Source: Mycobacterium basiliense
Lineage (GTDB): Bacteria; Actinomycetota; Actinomycetes; Mycobacteriales; Mycobacteriaceae
Reading direction: 5' to 3'
Assembly (NCBI RefSeq): GCF_900292015.1
Contig: NZ_LR130759.1
Location: 1,550,001 to 1,614,000, forward strand
Length of the DNA stretch: 64,000 nucleotides
This document shows positions 34,980-44,752 of the stretch, one piece after another (position 1 is the first letter of the stretch; each line of letters begins with the position of its first letter). The notes beneath the pieces are model-generated. The model was not told the DNA's origin, made no database searches, and saw nothing but the letters and a program-made list of their open reading frames with translations. Made by a program: the position numbers and the translations under genes.

Positions 34980-36794
34980 TTAGCGCCCGAACCGACCCCA
35001 CAGACGACGGACGACGCGCCGTGACGGCTCAGCCTGCGGTGGCTGTCGATTGGCGTACGGCCAAGGTTGATTTCGCTCCGGTACCGATGCCGCGCGCGCC
35101 TGCTTGAGCTGCATCCGTAGCTGCTGTCGCAGCTCGTGCAATTCGGGGTCGGTCCATCGGTTGTCGGATTCGGTGGGATCGACGGTGAGGTTGTAGAGCT
35201 CCCATTGGTCGTCGATCGGATCGGTGCGATACGCCTCGCCGCCGATGCCATTGCTGGCCAGATGACGTACGCCGGGTTCGGTCCAGGTGCCCGGGTCGTC
35301 GAAGGTACGCACCAGCTTCCACAAGTGGCCCCCACCGCCGACCGCGTCGGAATCGTCGACCCGCAGAACCAGCCCCTCGAAGTTGGCGGCGACATGCGCG
35401 GGCAGCTTGATGCGCAGCGGCGCCGGTGGATTCACGGTGCGGCCCAGTTGGCGAGATAGCGCTGATGCTCCGGTGTCGCCTTCGAGCACGTTGTCGCGCG
35501 TCATCAAATAGACCGCCCGACCGTCGTCGGCCGAAGCCCCGTCCACCACCGGCATCAGGTCGCGGCCGGGCAGCGGATGCACCTCGGTGAACGACCTCGC
35601 GAGGGCTGCGGCCACACCATCCACATCTATGCCGGCCGCGCCGAGCAGCGTCGGCACCAGGTCGACATGTGATGTCGGCGCGGAAACGGTACGGGCCGTG
35701 GTGGCGTTGTCGCCAATCCGGGCGATGACAAAAGGCACCCGGGTGGCCTCGTCGTACAGGTTGAACCACTTCTGATGCAGCCCGCCGTGCGCCCCGAGTA
35801 GATCGCCGTGGTCCGAGGTGCGGACCAAGATCGCGTTGTCGGATCCGCCTTCGGTGACGGCCCGGCGCACCCGGTCGATCGGTCCGTCGACCTCGGCGTG
35901 CAGGCGGTAATAGAGGTCGCGGTAACGCTGCTCGTTGCGTTCGTAGGTGCGTCGGATAAGGCGGGCCGGACCGTACCCCGAGTAGTACGACTCTCGGAAG
36001 GCGATCTGTGCGGCCGGCTTAGTCGCCAGATTTTCGTCGGCGGTAGGTGGGGCAGGCACATGCGGCGGGTCCAGCGGAGAAGGTCGTAGCGGATTGCGTC
36101 GGACCCATGCGGGGAACAGCACGACGTCGTGCGGGTTGACGAAGCTGGCCACCAGCAGGAAGGGGCGCATTGCCGCCTGGTCACCGGCGCGACGACGGGC
36201 ATAGCGGTCTGTCAACCACGCCACCACCCGGTCGGCGACTAGCGGATCGCGGCGCAGACCGCAATTGGCCATACCCGCGCCATGTGGTTCCGGGCCCACC
36301 CAGCCCGAAAAACCATAGGAATCCAGCGGATCGGCGTCGAGGTAGCGCTGCACAGCGGCCGGGTCGATGATGCCGTCATCGTCGTTGGTGGCCAGTGAGC
36401 CACCCGTCGCCGGGTCCTCGAGGTCGGCATGCGAGATGTGCCACTTGCCGTCGTAGTGGGTGTCGTAGCCCGCCGCGCGAAACCAGTTACCCAGCGTCGG
36501 CACCTCGCCGGGGCGTAGCCAGCGCAATCGCGAATCGTCGTACCTTTTGCCGATGCCATCGGTCTGGGTAACTCCGTGCAGGTCCGGATATTGACCGGTA
36601 AATATCGTCGGGCGGCTGGGCACGCACGCCAACGAACCGGTGTAATGCCGGGTGAAACTCACTCCATGCTCGTCGAACCACCGTCGGCCGGTCAGGGTGC
36701 GCTGCCTCCAGGCCAAGACACCGGCCGACTCATAGGGCGGCACCGCCCGCTCCTCGTCGGTCATCACAATGACGATGTCGGGGCGCTCAGGCAT
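34980..36794 (-). CDS. Type I sulfatase (Rv3077-like)
   Basis: From the ATG at 36794, 604 residues, close to the 603 I recall for Rv3077. IVIVMTDEERAVPPYES supplies the first metal Asp. TGSLACVPSRPTIFTGQYPD has the C-x-P-x-R formylglycine motif. DTHYDGKWHISHAD and RTSDHGDLLGAHGG complete the sulfatase site. The C-terminal part (WELYNLTVDPTESDNRW) is typical of the family. The start overlaps the stop of the SRPBCC gene by 8 bp, so the two are co-expressed. The physiological sulfate or phosphate ester is unknown. Confidence 0.9.
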   Translation of the reverse strand: MPERPDIVIVMTDEERAVPPYESAGVLAWRQRTLTGRRWFDEHGVSFTRHYTGSLACVPSRPTIFTGQYPDLHGVTQTDGIGKRYDDSRLRWLRPGEVPTLGNWFRAAGYDTHYDGKWHISHADLEDPATGGSLATNDDDGIIDPAAVQRYLDADPLDSYGFSGWVGPEPHGAGMANCGLRRDPLVADRVVAWLTDRYARRRAGDQAAMRPFLLVASFVNPHDVVLFPAWVRRNPLRPSPLDPPHVPAPPTADENLATKPAAQIAFRESYYSGYGPARLIRRTYERNEQRYRDLYYRLHAEVDGPIDRVRRAVTEGGSDNAILVRTSDHGDLLGAHGGLHQKWFNLYDEATRVPFVIARIGDNATTARTVSAPTSHVDLVPTLLGAAGIDVDGVAAALARSFTEVHPLPGRDLMPVVDGASADDGRAVYLMTRDNVLEGDTGASALSRQLGRTVNPPAPLRIKLPAHVAANFEGLVLRVDDSDAVGGGGHLWKLVRTFDDPGTWTEPGVRHLASNGIGGEAYRTDPIDDQWELYNLTVDPTESDNRWTDPELHELRQQLRMQLKQARAASVPERNQPWPYANRQPPQAEPSRRVVRRLWGRFGR

Positions 36795-37254
36795 GTGTCT
36801 GCTCCAATCGGTTCGCCAGTCCCGCGAGCATCGCGTCGGACTGTTTGGCCAGGGCACGCAGGGCCACCCACTGCAGCATCTGCGCCGGCCGGCCGGTGCC
36901 GACCTCGATTGTGCTGGTCAAACGCACCACCGTGGCGTCGCCGTCGGGCTGCAATGTCCAGCGATTGGCTACGTTGCGTAGCCGTGTCGGTAGACCCTCG
37001 ATGTCGTAGGCCAAAGTGGTGGGTGCGTCGAACTCGGTGATGCGTTCGATTAGCGCGTTGCCGCCTACTTGCACGCGGCGGGTGGTGCCTAGGAGCGCAC
37101 CGTTGGGGCCATGGTTCAACACGCACGAGTGGTCGACGCCGTCCGCCCACGAACTCAAGGCTCCGAAGTCGGCAAGGATGTCCCAGATCTCCCGCGGCTG
37201 GGCGGCTATGGTCCGGCTGCGGCTGATGTCTGCCACTCCGCCATCCAACACCAT
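36787..37254 (-). CDS. SRPBCC-fold (polyketide cyclase-like) protein (Rv3076-like)
   Basis: A 155-residue protein. DISRSRTIAAQPREIWDILA, then SWADGVDHSCVLNHGPNG, TTRRVQVGGNALIERITEFD, DIEGLPTRLRNVANRWTL and the C-terminal amphipathic helix (LRALAKQSDAMLAGLANRLE) make a complete START/SRPBCC lipid-pocket domain. It lies directly before the sulfatase with overlapping ends. It may bind or shuttle a lipid that is also the sulfatase substrate. Confidence 0.8.
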   Translation of the reverse strand: MVLDGGVADISRSRTIAAQPREIWDILADFGALSSWADGVDHSCVLNHGPNGALLGTTRRVQVGGNALIERITEFDAPTTLAYDIEGLPTRLRNVANRWTLQPDGDATVVRLTSTIEVGTGRPAQMLQWVALRALAKQSDAMLAGLANRLEQTHA

Positions 37255-37522
37255 GACGCGCAGCTTTATGATGCGGTCGCGGTTATTGGGTTAGCGCCCG
37301 CCGATATCGGCGCAGGTGGGGCCGGCCCTACTGCCCTCTGGCGGATATCGCGATGATGGCCGGCAACCGGATGCGTCGCCACCGGCCACCGCCGATGGGC
37401 CCGGTCGCTTTGCGCGGTAGCGACAGCAAGAAAGGGCAGGCGGCCTGATCACCGGCCTTGCGGTGTCGCTACCGTTAAGCACTACTAGCTCCTACGGCAA
37501 TGAACAGGCGGCCGAGTACGCA

Positions 37523-38440
37523 ATGTATGACCACGTCAACTCCGACACCGTGGATCCCGCGGAGATTGGCTCGCGTATCGATCCGGTGCTGGCTCGTAGC
37601 TGGTTGCTGGTCAATGGCACGCATGCCGACCGGTTCGAGGCCGCGTCGCATTCGCGCGCCGACATCGTGGTCCTCGACATCGAAGATGCGGTGGCGCCCA
37701 AAGACAAGGCCAGCGCCCGCGACAACGTGATGCGTTGGCTCGGTGGCGGCAACAACGACTGGGTTCGTATCAATGGCTTCGGCACCCCGTGGTGGGCCGA
37801 TGACATTGCCACCCTGGCCGGGGGATCGGTCGGTGGGGTGATGCTGGCGATGGTCGAATCGGTGGACCATGTCACCGAGACCGCGCGACGCCTGCCCAAC
37901 GTGCCGATCGTGGCGCTGGTGGAGACGGCGCGAGGGCTGGAGCGCATCACCGAGATCGCCGCGGCCAAAGGCACCTTCCGGCTCGCGTTCGGGATCGGCG
38001 ACTTTCGCCGGGACACCGGATTCGGCGAGGATCCCACCACCCTGGCCTATGCGCGGTCACGCTTTACCATCGCTGCCAAGGCGGCTGGCCTGCCCAGCGC
38101 GATCGACGGCCCCACCATTGGCTCCAACCCGCTGAAACTCATCGAGGCCACCGCGGTCTCCGTCGAGTTCGGCATGACCGGAAAGATCTGCCTTTCCCCG
38201 GAACAGTGTTCGGTGGTCAACGAAGGACTGTCGCCCTCACAGGACGAAATCGGCTGGGCCAAGGAGTTTTTCGCTGAGTTCGAACGTGACGGGGGACAGA
38301 TCCGCAACGGGTCCGACTTGCCACGGATCGCCCGGGCCACCAAGATCCTCGATCTGGCCCGCTCCTACGGGATTGAAGCGTCGGACTTCGAGGACGAGCC
38401 GGTGCACTCGCCCGCTCCGTCGGACACCTACCACTACTGA
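37523..38440 (+). CDS. CitE-like HpcH/HpaI-family lyase (Rv3075c-like)
   Basis: From the ATG at 37523, 305 residues. LLVNGTHADRFEAASHSRAD, DIVVLDIEDAVAPKDKASAR (acidic metal site), VRINGFGTPWWADD, VALVETARGLERI (second acidic residue), FGIGDFRRDTG and PTIGSNPLKL are the marks of stand-alone CitE-like enzymes, which split or hydrolyse 3-hydroxyacyl-CoA or malyl/citramalyl-CoA. Other citrate lyase subunits are absent, as usual for this group. An earlier in-frame start at 37463 is possible. The divergent SRPBCC gene lies 268 bp upstream. Confidence 0.82.
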   Translation: MYDHVNSDTVDPAEIGSRIDPVLARSWLLVNGTHADRFEAASHSRADIVVLDIEDAVAPKDKASARDNVMRWLGGGNNDWVRINGFGTPWWADDIATLAGGSVGGVMLAMVESVDHVTETARRLPNVPIVALVETARGLERITEIAAAKGTFRLAFGIGDFRRDTGFGEDPTTLAYARSRFTIAAKAAGLPSAIDGPTIGSNPLKLIEATAVSVEFGMTGKICLSPEQCSVVNEGLSPSQDEIGWAKEFFAEFERDGGQIRNGSDLPRIARATKILDLARSYGIEASDFEDEPVHSPAPSDTYHY

Positions 38441-38487
38441 ACCGGTAACCGGGTCGAACGGTACCTGCCGACCTGTACGGCCAGATT

Positions 38488-38530
38488 GACGTTTTGCAGA
38501 CAAAGTGCGAGAGCAGACCTGCAAAACGTC
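38488..38530. terminator. Hairpin between CitE-like and DUF488 genes
   Basis: GACGTTTTGCAG and CTGCAAAACGTC are perfect 12-bp arms around a 19-base loop, 48 bp past the CitE-like stop. There is no T-run, as is common for mycobacterial hairpins. Confidence 0.6.
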
Positions 38531-38566
38531 CATCTCGGCGAGCGGGCTCGGCGATACCCTCGCGGT

Positions 38567-38923
38567 ATGAGCCGCACAACGGGGATCCGGATGGCTCGGG
38601 TCTATGACGACATCGACCCAGACGAAGGCCAGCGCGTTCTGGTCGACCGCATCTGGCCGCGCGGCATCCGCAAGGACGACCCGCGGGTGGGCACCTGGTG
38701 CAAGGGTGTCGCACCATCGACGGAATTACGTCAGTGGTATCAACACCAACCCGAGCGCTTCGACGAATTCGCGGCACGCTACGAGGCGGAGCTCTGCGGC
38801 AGCCCAGAGCTAGCCGAACTGCGTACGCAGGCCAAGCGCGGTGTCGTCACCCTGGTCACCGCCACCCGCGAAGTGGCAGGCAGCCATGTCGCGGTGCTGG
38901 CGAACCTGCTGGCACGTCGCTGA
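38567..38923 (+). CDS. DUF488-family protein (Rv3073c-like)
   Basis: 118 residues from the ATG at 38567. RMARVYDDIDPDEGQRVLVD, RIWPRGIRKDDP and the LRQWYQHQPERFDEFAARYE helix are diagnostic of DUF488 (COG3189), compact alpha/beta proteins of unknown function. AKRGVVTLVTATREVAGSHV forms the last strand and helix. It is 43 bp upstream of an LLM gene on the same strand. Confidence 0.85.
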   Translation: MSRTTGIRMARVYDDIDPDEGQRVLVDRIWPRGIRKDDPRVGTWCKGVAPSTELRQWYQHQPERFDEFAARYEAELCGSPELAELRTQAKRGVVTLVTATREVAGSHVAVLANLLARR

Positions 38924-38966
38924 GCATCACCGATCCGGTGGTGCGGCGGCGTGAGACGATCGTCGG

Positions 38967-39845
38967 GTGCAACTGGGATTGCATGCGCTTGGAATCGGAG
39001 TCGGCGCCGATCGGGCGGTGATCGATGCGGTCGCATCCGCCGCCGACGAGGCCGGTTTTGCCACCCTGTGGGCGGGCGAACATGTGGTGATGGTGGATCG
39101 TCCGACTTCGCGGTACCCGTACTCCGACGACGGCGCCATCGCGGTTCCGGCTGACGCCGATTGGCTGGATCCAATGATCACGCTGGGTTTCGCCGCCGCA
39201 GCATCGTCCCGGATCGAGGTGGCGACCGGCGTCTTACTGCTGCCCGAACACAACCCGGTGGTGGTGGCCAAGCAGTCAGCGAGTCTGGATCGGCTCAGTG
39301 GTGGGCGCTTGACCCTCGGTGTGGGCATTGGGTGGGCCAGGGAAGAATTTGCGGCGCTGGGGGTGCCATTCGAGCAGCGCGCCGCGCGCACCACCGAGTA
39401 TGTCGCCGCGATGCGCACGTTGTGGCGTGAGGACGTCGCCTCCTTCACCGGAAAGTTCGTCGCGTTCGACTCCGTGCGCGTCAACCCGAAGCCGGTGCGC
39501 GATCGTCACCTGCCGGTCATGGTCGGGGGCAACAGCGATGCGGCGTTGGCGAGAGTGGCGGCCTGGGGAGACGGGTGGTACGGGTTCAACCTAGACGGTG
39601 TCGCCGGGGTGTGCGAACGGGTCGGCACGCTGGAACGTTTGTGTGCCGAATCGGGGCGCGATCGTCAGGAGCTACGGCTGTCAGTGGCTCTGCGGAACCC
39701 GCAGGCCAGTGATGTCGCGGTGCTGGCCAATCTCGGCGTTGACGAGTTGGTACTGGTCGAGTCGCCGCCGGAGGATGCCGACGCGGTAGCGCACTGGGCT
39801 TCGGCACTGGCCGATTACTGGTTGCCCGCGGTGCAGGTTAGGTAA
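38967..39845 (+). CDS. F420-dependent LLM-class oxidoreductase (Rv3072c-like)
   Basis: 292 residues from a GTG start. QLGLHALGIGVGADRAVIDA, FATLWAGEHVVMVDRPTSRY, ITLGFAAAASSRIEVATGVL, RLTLGVGIGWAREEFAALGV and HLPVMVGGNSDAALARVAAW are standard for mycobacterial TIGR03619-type F420 oxidoreductases. It is the third LLM protein in this window. The following MbtK-like gene begins 13 bp after its stop. Confidence 0.87.
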   Translation: MQLGLHALGIGVGADRAVIDAVASAADEAGFATLWAGEHVVMVDRPTSRYPYSDDGAIAVPADADWLDPMITLGFAAAASSRIEVATGVLLLPEHNPVVVAKQSASLDRLSGGRLTLGVGIGWAREEFAALGVPFEQRAARTTEYVAAMRTLWREDVASFTGKFVAFDSVRVNPKPVRDRHLPVMVGGNSDAALARVAAWGDGWYGFNLDGVAGVCERVGTLERLCAESGRDRQELRLSVALRNPQASDVAVLANLGVDELVLVESPPEDADAVAHWASALADYWLPAVQVR

Positions 39846-39858
39846 GGTCCCAGCTGAC

Positions 39859-40485
39859 ATGAGTGACGCCGACGTGCTGTTTCCACGGGAACTGACCGAC
39901 CTCAGCGACGAGGTCCGTAACGTGCCACCGCCGCCAACGCCAGAGGTGCCCAGCCCGTATGCGTTTCGTCTGGCCGATCCGGGCGCCGACGTTGAGATGA
40001 TCGCCGAGTGGATGAGAAGGCCGCATCTGGCCCGAGCATGGGAATCTGCATGGCCGGCATCGCGATGGCGTCGATACCTGCAGGCTCAGCTTGACGGCAA
40101 CTACTCGCGACCGTACGTCGGCGGCCTGCACGGCCAATATCACGGTTACCTCGAATTATACCGGGCTGCAAGGGATGTCATCTCTACCCGATACGAGTCG
40201 GATCCTTTTGATCTAGGCATCCACGCCGCAAACGCCGACCCGGACATCATCAACATGGGAATCGCTCAGCTGCTCCTACCGCACTTTGTAGCCAGCGTGC
40301 TGAATGCCGAGTCGCAATGTCGCCGAATCATTTTCGCCCCCGATCATCGAAGCAAGGGCACCAGGCAGTTTTTCGACAACGTCGGTTGCGTCTTTCTCGG
40401 CGAGCACGATGTGGCAAATCGGCGGGTAGCACTTTACGTACTGCCACGGACGCTCGACGACGTGCCCGGTGTGCGCGAGACCTAG
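39859..40485 (+). CDS. MbtK/IucB-like lysine N-acyltransferase paralogue
   Basis: A 208-residue GNAT-fold protein that follows the layout of MbtK (Rv1347c) as I remember it: PSPYAFRLADPGADVEMIAE, WMRRPHLARAWESAWPASRW, YLELYRAARDVISTRYESDP, DLGIHAANADP (catalytic His), CRRIIFAPDHRSKGTR (acceptor-side Asp) and GCVFLGEHDVANRRVALYVL. MbtK loads the acyl chain on the epsilon-amino group of lysine in mycobactin. No other mycobactin genes are in the window, so this paralogue may acylate a different hydroxylysine or amine. Confidence 0.8.
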   Translation: MSDADVLFPRELTDLSDEVRNVPPPPTPEVPSPYAFRLADPGADVEMIAEWMRRPHLARAWESAWPASRWRRYLQAQLDGNYSRPYVGGLHGQYHGYLELYRAARDVISTRYESDPFDLGIHAANADPDIINMGIAQLLLPHFVASVLNAESQCRRIIFAPDHRSKGTRQFFDNVGCVFLGEHDVANRRVALYVLPRTLDDVPGVRET

Positions 40486-40496
40486 CCGGCGGCGGA

Positions 40497-41603
40497 TCAA
40501 TAATTGTACTGCGCCAGCGGGGTTTCGCTCGTGCCTTGCCGCCCGTCCTGAAACTCGGTGAATGCCATTGCCGCAGGCACCATTTCGCTGGTTACCAGGC
40601 CGTGTCTGGTGGTCAGCTCGTCGACGATGTCGAAGCTGCGGGCGATGGCTTCGGGCGTGTCCACAATAATCGTGGTTACTGGCACCCCGCGTGCGATCTG
40701 AAACAGCTTGTCCCCATGGGGTTTACGATCGCCGCGAAATCCCCAGATGCCGCGTAGCGCCGTCGCGCCGCGGGCAGCCTCGGATTGCATCAATCGGTGC
40801 ACCAGTACGCGATGTATCGGGACTCCGTCAAAGTGGGCTGCTTCGTCGGTATGCACCATCAGTTTCTGCCACAGGTTTCGGCCCTGGCCGTCGGTAGCCG
40901 GTAGCCGGTGGGGGCGGCCGAGCAACACACCGTCGCGTTTGCACAGCCGCACCCGCTCGACGGTCAGCAGCGGGTTGCGCAACAAGGTGGTCAGTTCGGC
41001 AGCAGCGGCGGAAACCCGCGGAGCCGACCCGACAGCGATGATCATCAGCGGAACGTTGACGTTGCGACCGAAAAACCGGGCTCGAAAACGCTCACCGTAT
41101 GCGGTGCCGTCGACGCCGAGAAATGCTGTGGTCCCATCGAATCCGTGTGCGCGTACGATCTCGCAGACAGCGCGTTCGGCCGGGACTCCACCGATCCGCG
41201 CCTGGCGGCCGGTGTACACGGTCAGCTTTGCGGCGTCTTCGATGCCGTTGTCGATGGTGCTCAAAGCGTCGCTGGCGTTGTGACGGGTAACCAACCGAGC
41301 GCGCTCTAGTGTCAATAGCCCCTGACAGGTCATTGCCGTCGCGTCATCCACCAGTGCTCGGATCTTGGACTCGACGTCGACGGCCGCAATAACCGCCGGC
41401 GGGTCCTCGGACAAGCTCAGAGAACGGTCGCAGCGCAGTTGATGACTGGGCCCAAAACCGGTGGTTCCACGCATCATTACGCTGGTGGCAACGCCGCGAT
41501 CGCCGAACAGATCCAACATCGCATCGGCCAGAAACCGCTTGCTGCCCAACGCGAGTTGGCGCTCGCCAAAATACGCGGTCAACTTCAAGCTTTGGTCGTT
41601 CAT
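40497..41603 (-). CDS. DUF190 protein with duplicated domain (Rv3071-like)
   Basis: From the ATG at 41603, 368 residues. Two DUF190 domains are visible: KLTAYFGERQLALGSKRFLA with GVATSVMMRGTTGFG, and KLMVHTDEAAHFDGVPIHRV with GATALRGIWGFRGDR. A middle segment (RKDAAKLTVYTGRQARIGG-like) may be a third, partial copy. These are PII-like folds often found beside CrcB fluoride channels. Its start overlaps the crcB stop as ATGA, making it the last gene of a crcB-crcB-DUF190 operon. Confidence 0.85.
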   Translation of the reverse strand: MNDQSLKLTAYFGERQLALGSKRFLADAMLDLFGDRGVATSVMMRGTTGFGPSHQLRCDRSLSLSEDPPAVIAAVDVESKIRALVDDATAMTCQGLLTLERARLVTRHNASDALSTIDNGIEDAAKLTVYTGRQARIGGVPAERAVCEIVRAHGFDGTTAFLGVDGTAYGERFRARFFGRNVNVPLMIIAVGSAPRVSAAAAELTTLLRNPLLTVERVRLCKRDGVLLGRPHRLPATDGQGRNLWQKLMVHTDEAAHFDGVPIHRVLVHRLMQSEAARGATALRGIWGFRGDRKPHGDKLFQIARGVPVTTIIVDTPEAIARSFDIVDELTTRHGLVTSEMVPAAMAFTEFQDGRQGTSETPLAQYNY

Positions 41604-41974
41604 AGTTGCTCGGCGATCCATTGCCCCAGGAGTGCCGCCCCCATCCCGAGCGTCACGCTGAGGGCAATATTGACGAATGCGGTCGCCAGCTGACGTTCTT
41701 CACCGAGCCGCTGGGTTTCCAGCATCCAGGTGGAAAAGGTGGTGTAAGCACCAACGAACGCGGTGCCGGCCAATAGAGCAGCGTCTCGCGGCAGCGCCAG
41801 GCCCGCGACGAACCCCAGTAGCGCTGCGCCGCTGACGTTTACCGTCAATGTGCCAAGCGGGAATGTCCGGGCCATCCGGCGCCCAATGGCGCGATCCACC
41901 AGAAAGCGCAGCACCGAGCCGACACCCCCGACGAGCATGACGCCCACCCAGACAGCCGCCGTGCCCGCCGTCAT
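41600..41974 (-). CDS. crcB: Fluoride channel CrcB/FluC subunit
   Basis: From the ATG at 41974, 124 residues with four membrane helices. [20 protein letters not shown], then [20 protein letters not shown] and [15 protein letters not shown] carry the GxxxR, NxxG and T(T/S)FST motifs of FluC. Two FluC chains form a dual-topology fluoride exporter. The start overlaps the stop of the upstream crcB gene (ATGA), and its stop overlaps the DUF190 start. Confidence 0.9.
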   Translation of the reverse strand: MTAGTAAVWVGVMLVGGVGSVLRFLVDRAIGRRMARTFPLGTLTVNVSGAALLGFVAGLALPRDAALLAGTAFVGAYTTFSTWMLETQRLGEERQLATAFVNIALSVTLGMGAALLGQWIAEQL

Positions 41975-42369
41975 CCGCGCACCCGCACACGGCGGACCAT
42001 GACCGTGGCCAGGTGTACCGCCAGCAGCCCGAGCGCAATGCTGACGATCGTGTAGAGCGTCGCCAAAGCCCAATGGCCATGCTCGATCATTTTCAGCGTT
42101 TCCACTTGCATTGTCGAGAAAGTCGTTAGCCCGCCACATAATCCGGTGCCAAGCAGCGGTCGTCGATAGCTCGACAAGGGCAACCGCTCCAGCAGTCGCG
42201 TGGTGAAGTAACCCACCAGGAACGCGCCCACGATGTTGACGGTGAATGTTGGCCATGGCCAACGAGCCGGATCGGGAACGGCCAGCGTACCCAGGGTGGC
42301 GCGAGCCAGGGCGCCCAACGCTCCACCGGCGAAGATCGCGGTCAGCTCCCGGTAGTCGCGGCGTGCCAC
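41971..42369 (-). CDS. crcB: Fluoride channel CrcB/FluC subunit
   Basis: From the GTG at 42369, 132 residues. [40 protein letters not shown] and [20 protein letters not shown] carry the FluC motifs. It pairs with the next crcB gene; adjacent different copies suggest a heterodimeric channel with each chain in opposite orientation. The longer open frame upstream is the shadow of the divergent pgmA gene. I saw no clear fluoride riboswitch in the 126 bp between it and pgmA. Confidence 0.9.
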   Translation of the reverse strand: MARRDYRELTAIFAGGALGALARATLGTLAVPDPARWPWPTFTVNIVGAFLVGYFTTRLLERLPLSSYRRPLLGTGLCGGLTTFSTMQVETLKMIEHGHWALATLYTIVSIALGLLAVHLATVMVRRVRVRG

Positions 42370-42495
42370 TGATCGAATCCCTCCCGCATACGACTTGGTG
42401 TGCGTTTGCAGCCTAGGGCGGGACTTTCCGGTGGTAAACCCTGGGCGGTACCTGGGAAGTTCTGAGGCGGTGGGGTGAGGGCAGAATTGGTAACC

Positions 42496-44136
42496 ATGGT
42501 CAACCCCCGAGCCGGCCAGCTGGCCCAGCCAGAGGACCTTGTCGATCTGCCCCATTTGGTGACGGCGTATTACTCGATAGCCCCTGATCCCGACGACATC
42601 GCCCAACAGGTGGTGTTCGGCACGTCGGGACACCGGGGCTCGGCGCTGACCGGCGCCTTTAACGAGGCCCATATTCTGGCGATCACACAGGCCATCGTCG
42701 AATATCGGCGTGCGCGGGGGATCACCGGACCGTTGTTCGTTGGTCGTGACACGCACGGACTTTCGGAGCCGGCCTGGGTCTCGGCGCTGGAAGTCCTGGC
42801 CGCCAATGACGTGGTTGCCATGATCGACGCTGCCAACCGCTACACGCCGACCCCGGCGATCAGTCACGCCATCCTGACTTACAACCGTGGCCGCACCGCG
42901 GCGTTGGCCGACGGTATCGTCGTGACGCCGTCGCACAACCCGCCATCCGACGGCGGCTTCAAGTACAACCCGCCCAACGGCGGGCCCGCCGACACCGACG
43001 TGACCAACGTGATAGCCCAGCGGGCCAACGAAATTCTGCGTGACGCCTCGGCGGTGCGACGCATTCCCCTTGCCCGTGCGCTGCGCACCACCCAGCGCCA
43101 CGATTACCTGGGCAACTACGTCGACGACTTGCCGAACGTCGTCGATGTCGCCGCGATCCGACAGGCCGACGTACGGGTCGGCGCCGACCCGCTCGGCGGG
43201 GCCAGCGTGGACTACTGGGGCGAGATCGCGCAGCGGCACAGCCTGGATCTGACCGTGGTCAATCCGTTGGTCGACGCGACGTGGCGGTTTATGACGCTAG
43301 ACCACGACGGCAAGATTCGGATGGATTGCAGTTCGCCGGACGCGATGGCTGGGCTCATCCGGACGATGGAGGGCGACCCGAACCGCTATCAGATCGCCAC
43401 CGGCAACGACGCCGACGCCGACCGGCACGGCATTGTCACGCCCGACATGGGGCTGCTGAATCCCAATCACTATCTGGCGGTGGCCATCGACTACCTCTAT
43501 ACCCATCGGCCGTCCTGGCCGGCGGGCATCGCGGTGGGCAAGACCGCGGTCAGCTCGTCGATCATCGACCGGGTGGTAGCCGGTATCGGACGTCAACTTG
43601 TCGAGGTGCCGGTCGGCTTCAAGTGGTTCGTCGACGGTCTGATCGATGGCACCATCGGCTTCGGCGGCGAGGAGTCCGCGGGGGCGTCGTTCTTGCGGCG
43701 CGACGGATCGGTGTGGACCACCGACAAAGACGGCATCATCATGGCGTTGCTGGCCGCTGAGATCCTGGCGGTCACCGGAGCCACACCCTCGCAGCGGTAT
43801 CACGCGCTGGCCGACAAATACGGTGCGCCCACCTACGCCCGGGTGGACGCACCGGCTAACCGGGAGCAGAAGGCCCGGCTGTCTCGGTTGTCCGCGGACC
43901 AGGTCAGCGCCACCGAGCTCGCGGGGGAGCCGATTGTGGCGAAGTTGACCCAAGCGCCGGGAAATGGTGCGCCGCTGGGTGGGCTCAAGGTGACCACGGC
44001 CAACGCCTGGTTCGCCGCTCGTCCATCCGGCACCGAGGACGTGTACAAGATCTATGCCGAATCCTTCCGAGGGCCCCAGCATCTAGCCGAGGTGCAACAG
44101 ACCGCGCGGGAAGTCGTCAACCAGGTCATTGGGTAG
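42496..44136 (+). CDS. pgmA: Phosphoglucomutase (alpha-D-glucose phosphate-specific)
   Basis: From the ATG at 42496, 546 residues, as expected for mycobacterial PgmA. The phosphoserine loop is [20 protein letters not shown], the earlier loop [16 protein letters not shown], the metal loop [16 protein letters not shown], the sugar loop [15 protein letters not shown], and the C-terminal phosphate loop [16 protein letters not shown]. It converts glucose-6-phosphate and glucose-1-phosphate, feeding glycogen, trehalose and cell-wall glucans. Every catalytic segment is intact. Confidence 0.95.
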   Translation: MVNPRAGQLAQPEDLVDLPHLVTAYYSIAPDPDDIAQQVVFGTSGHRGSALTGAFNEAHILAITQAIVEYRRARGITGPLFVGRDTHGLSEPAWVSALEVLAANDVVAMIDAANRYTPTPAISHAILTYNRGRTAALADGIVVTPSHNPPSDGGFKYNPPNGGPADTDVTNVIAQRANEILRDASAVRRIPLARALRTTQRHDYLGNYVDDLPNVVDVAAIRQADVRVGADPLGGASVDYWGEIAQRHSLDLTVVNPLVDATWRFMTLDHDGKIRMDCSSPDAMAGLIRTMEGDPNRYQIATGNDADADRHGIVTPDMGLLNPNHYLAVAIDYLYTHRPSWPAGIAVGKTAVSSSIIDRVVAGIGRQLVEVPVGFKWFVDGLIDGTIGFGGEESAGASFLRRDGSVWTTDKDGIIMALLAAEILAVTGATPSQRYHALADKYGAPTYARVDAPANREQKARLSRLSADQVSATELAGEPIVAKLTQAPGNGAPLGGLKVTTANAWFAARPSGTEDVYKIYAESFRGPQHLAEVQQTAREVVNQVIG

Positions 44137-44201
44137 TGGCTACGACCGGCGGCTTTGAACCGGTCTTGCCAGTGGTGTAGCTTCGATGAGCACAACTTCT
44201 C

Positions 44202-44277
44202 GGGGCTATGGCGCAGCTGGTAGCGCACCACACTGGCAGTGTGGGGGTCAGGGGTTCGAGTCCCCTTAGCTCCACCA
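44202..44277 (+). tRNA. tRNA-Ala (anticodon GGC)
   Basis: A 76-base cloverleaf. The acceptor GGGGCTA pairs with TAGCTCC (one G-T pair). The anticodon arm CCACA-CTGGCAG-TGTGG holds GGC. The T arm AGGGG-TTCGAGT-CCCCT is perfect, and the gene encodes the CCA end. It lies 65 bp after pgmA. In M. tuberculosis a tRNA-Ala sits at the same place, as I recall. An accessory insert begins directly downstream. Confidence 0.97.
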
Positions 44278-44654
44278 GGTAAAACTCGTTGACCGGCGCT
44301 GGGCAGATTTTCGGCGTGCTTGTCGCGGGCATTCGGTGGTACGGCGCCCGGTTGACTATCCGGTTGACGGCTGTGACCCCGATGAGCGTCGCGAGCGTTA
44401 GCACGCATCAGTCGGCCAGCTTCCCCAGGAGAAGTTGGAGCCGTCCTACGGGGTTGTGTGCCCATGGGGGAAGTGGCCCGAGCTGTACCGTCGGGATCGG
44501 CGCGGTCCCAATCGGGCTTTCAACCACTTCGTTGGGGACGACGGCAGCTCCCGGTGTGCTTCGACGGTTACCGGCCAAAACGACGCAATAGCGACATGAC
44601 CAGTCGCGCCGAGACCCGATCGGCCCCGGTGTGCCGCCGGCCGATTGACAGATT

Positions 44655-44710
44655 GATCTACCACCTGGTACGCCTAACTCCAGCAATATTGGCCTACCAG
44701 ATGGTAGATC
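44655..44710. promoter_or_regulatory. Twin operators upstream of a TetR gene
   Basis: Two 16-bp copies, GATCTACCACCTGGTA at 44655 and TACCAGATGGTAGATC at 44695, are inverted relative to each other with one mismatch. Each contains the palindrome TACCA-NN-TGGTA. They are 40 bp apart, start to start, and end 42 bp before the TetR start codon. This is the expected layout of an autoregulated TetR promoter bound by two dimers. Confidence 0.75.
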
Positions 44711-44752
44711 TAAATTGGAACCGGCCGGTACGTGGAAGTGAGGACAAACGCG

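Noticed and set aside
42370..42495. Possible fluoride riboswitch before the crcB genes
   Set aside because: I looked for the conserved crcB-motif RNA sequence on the minus strand and did not find a convincing match.
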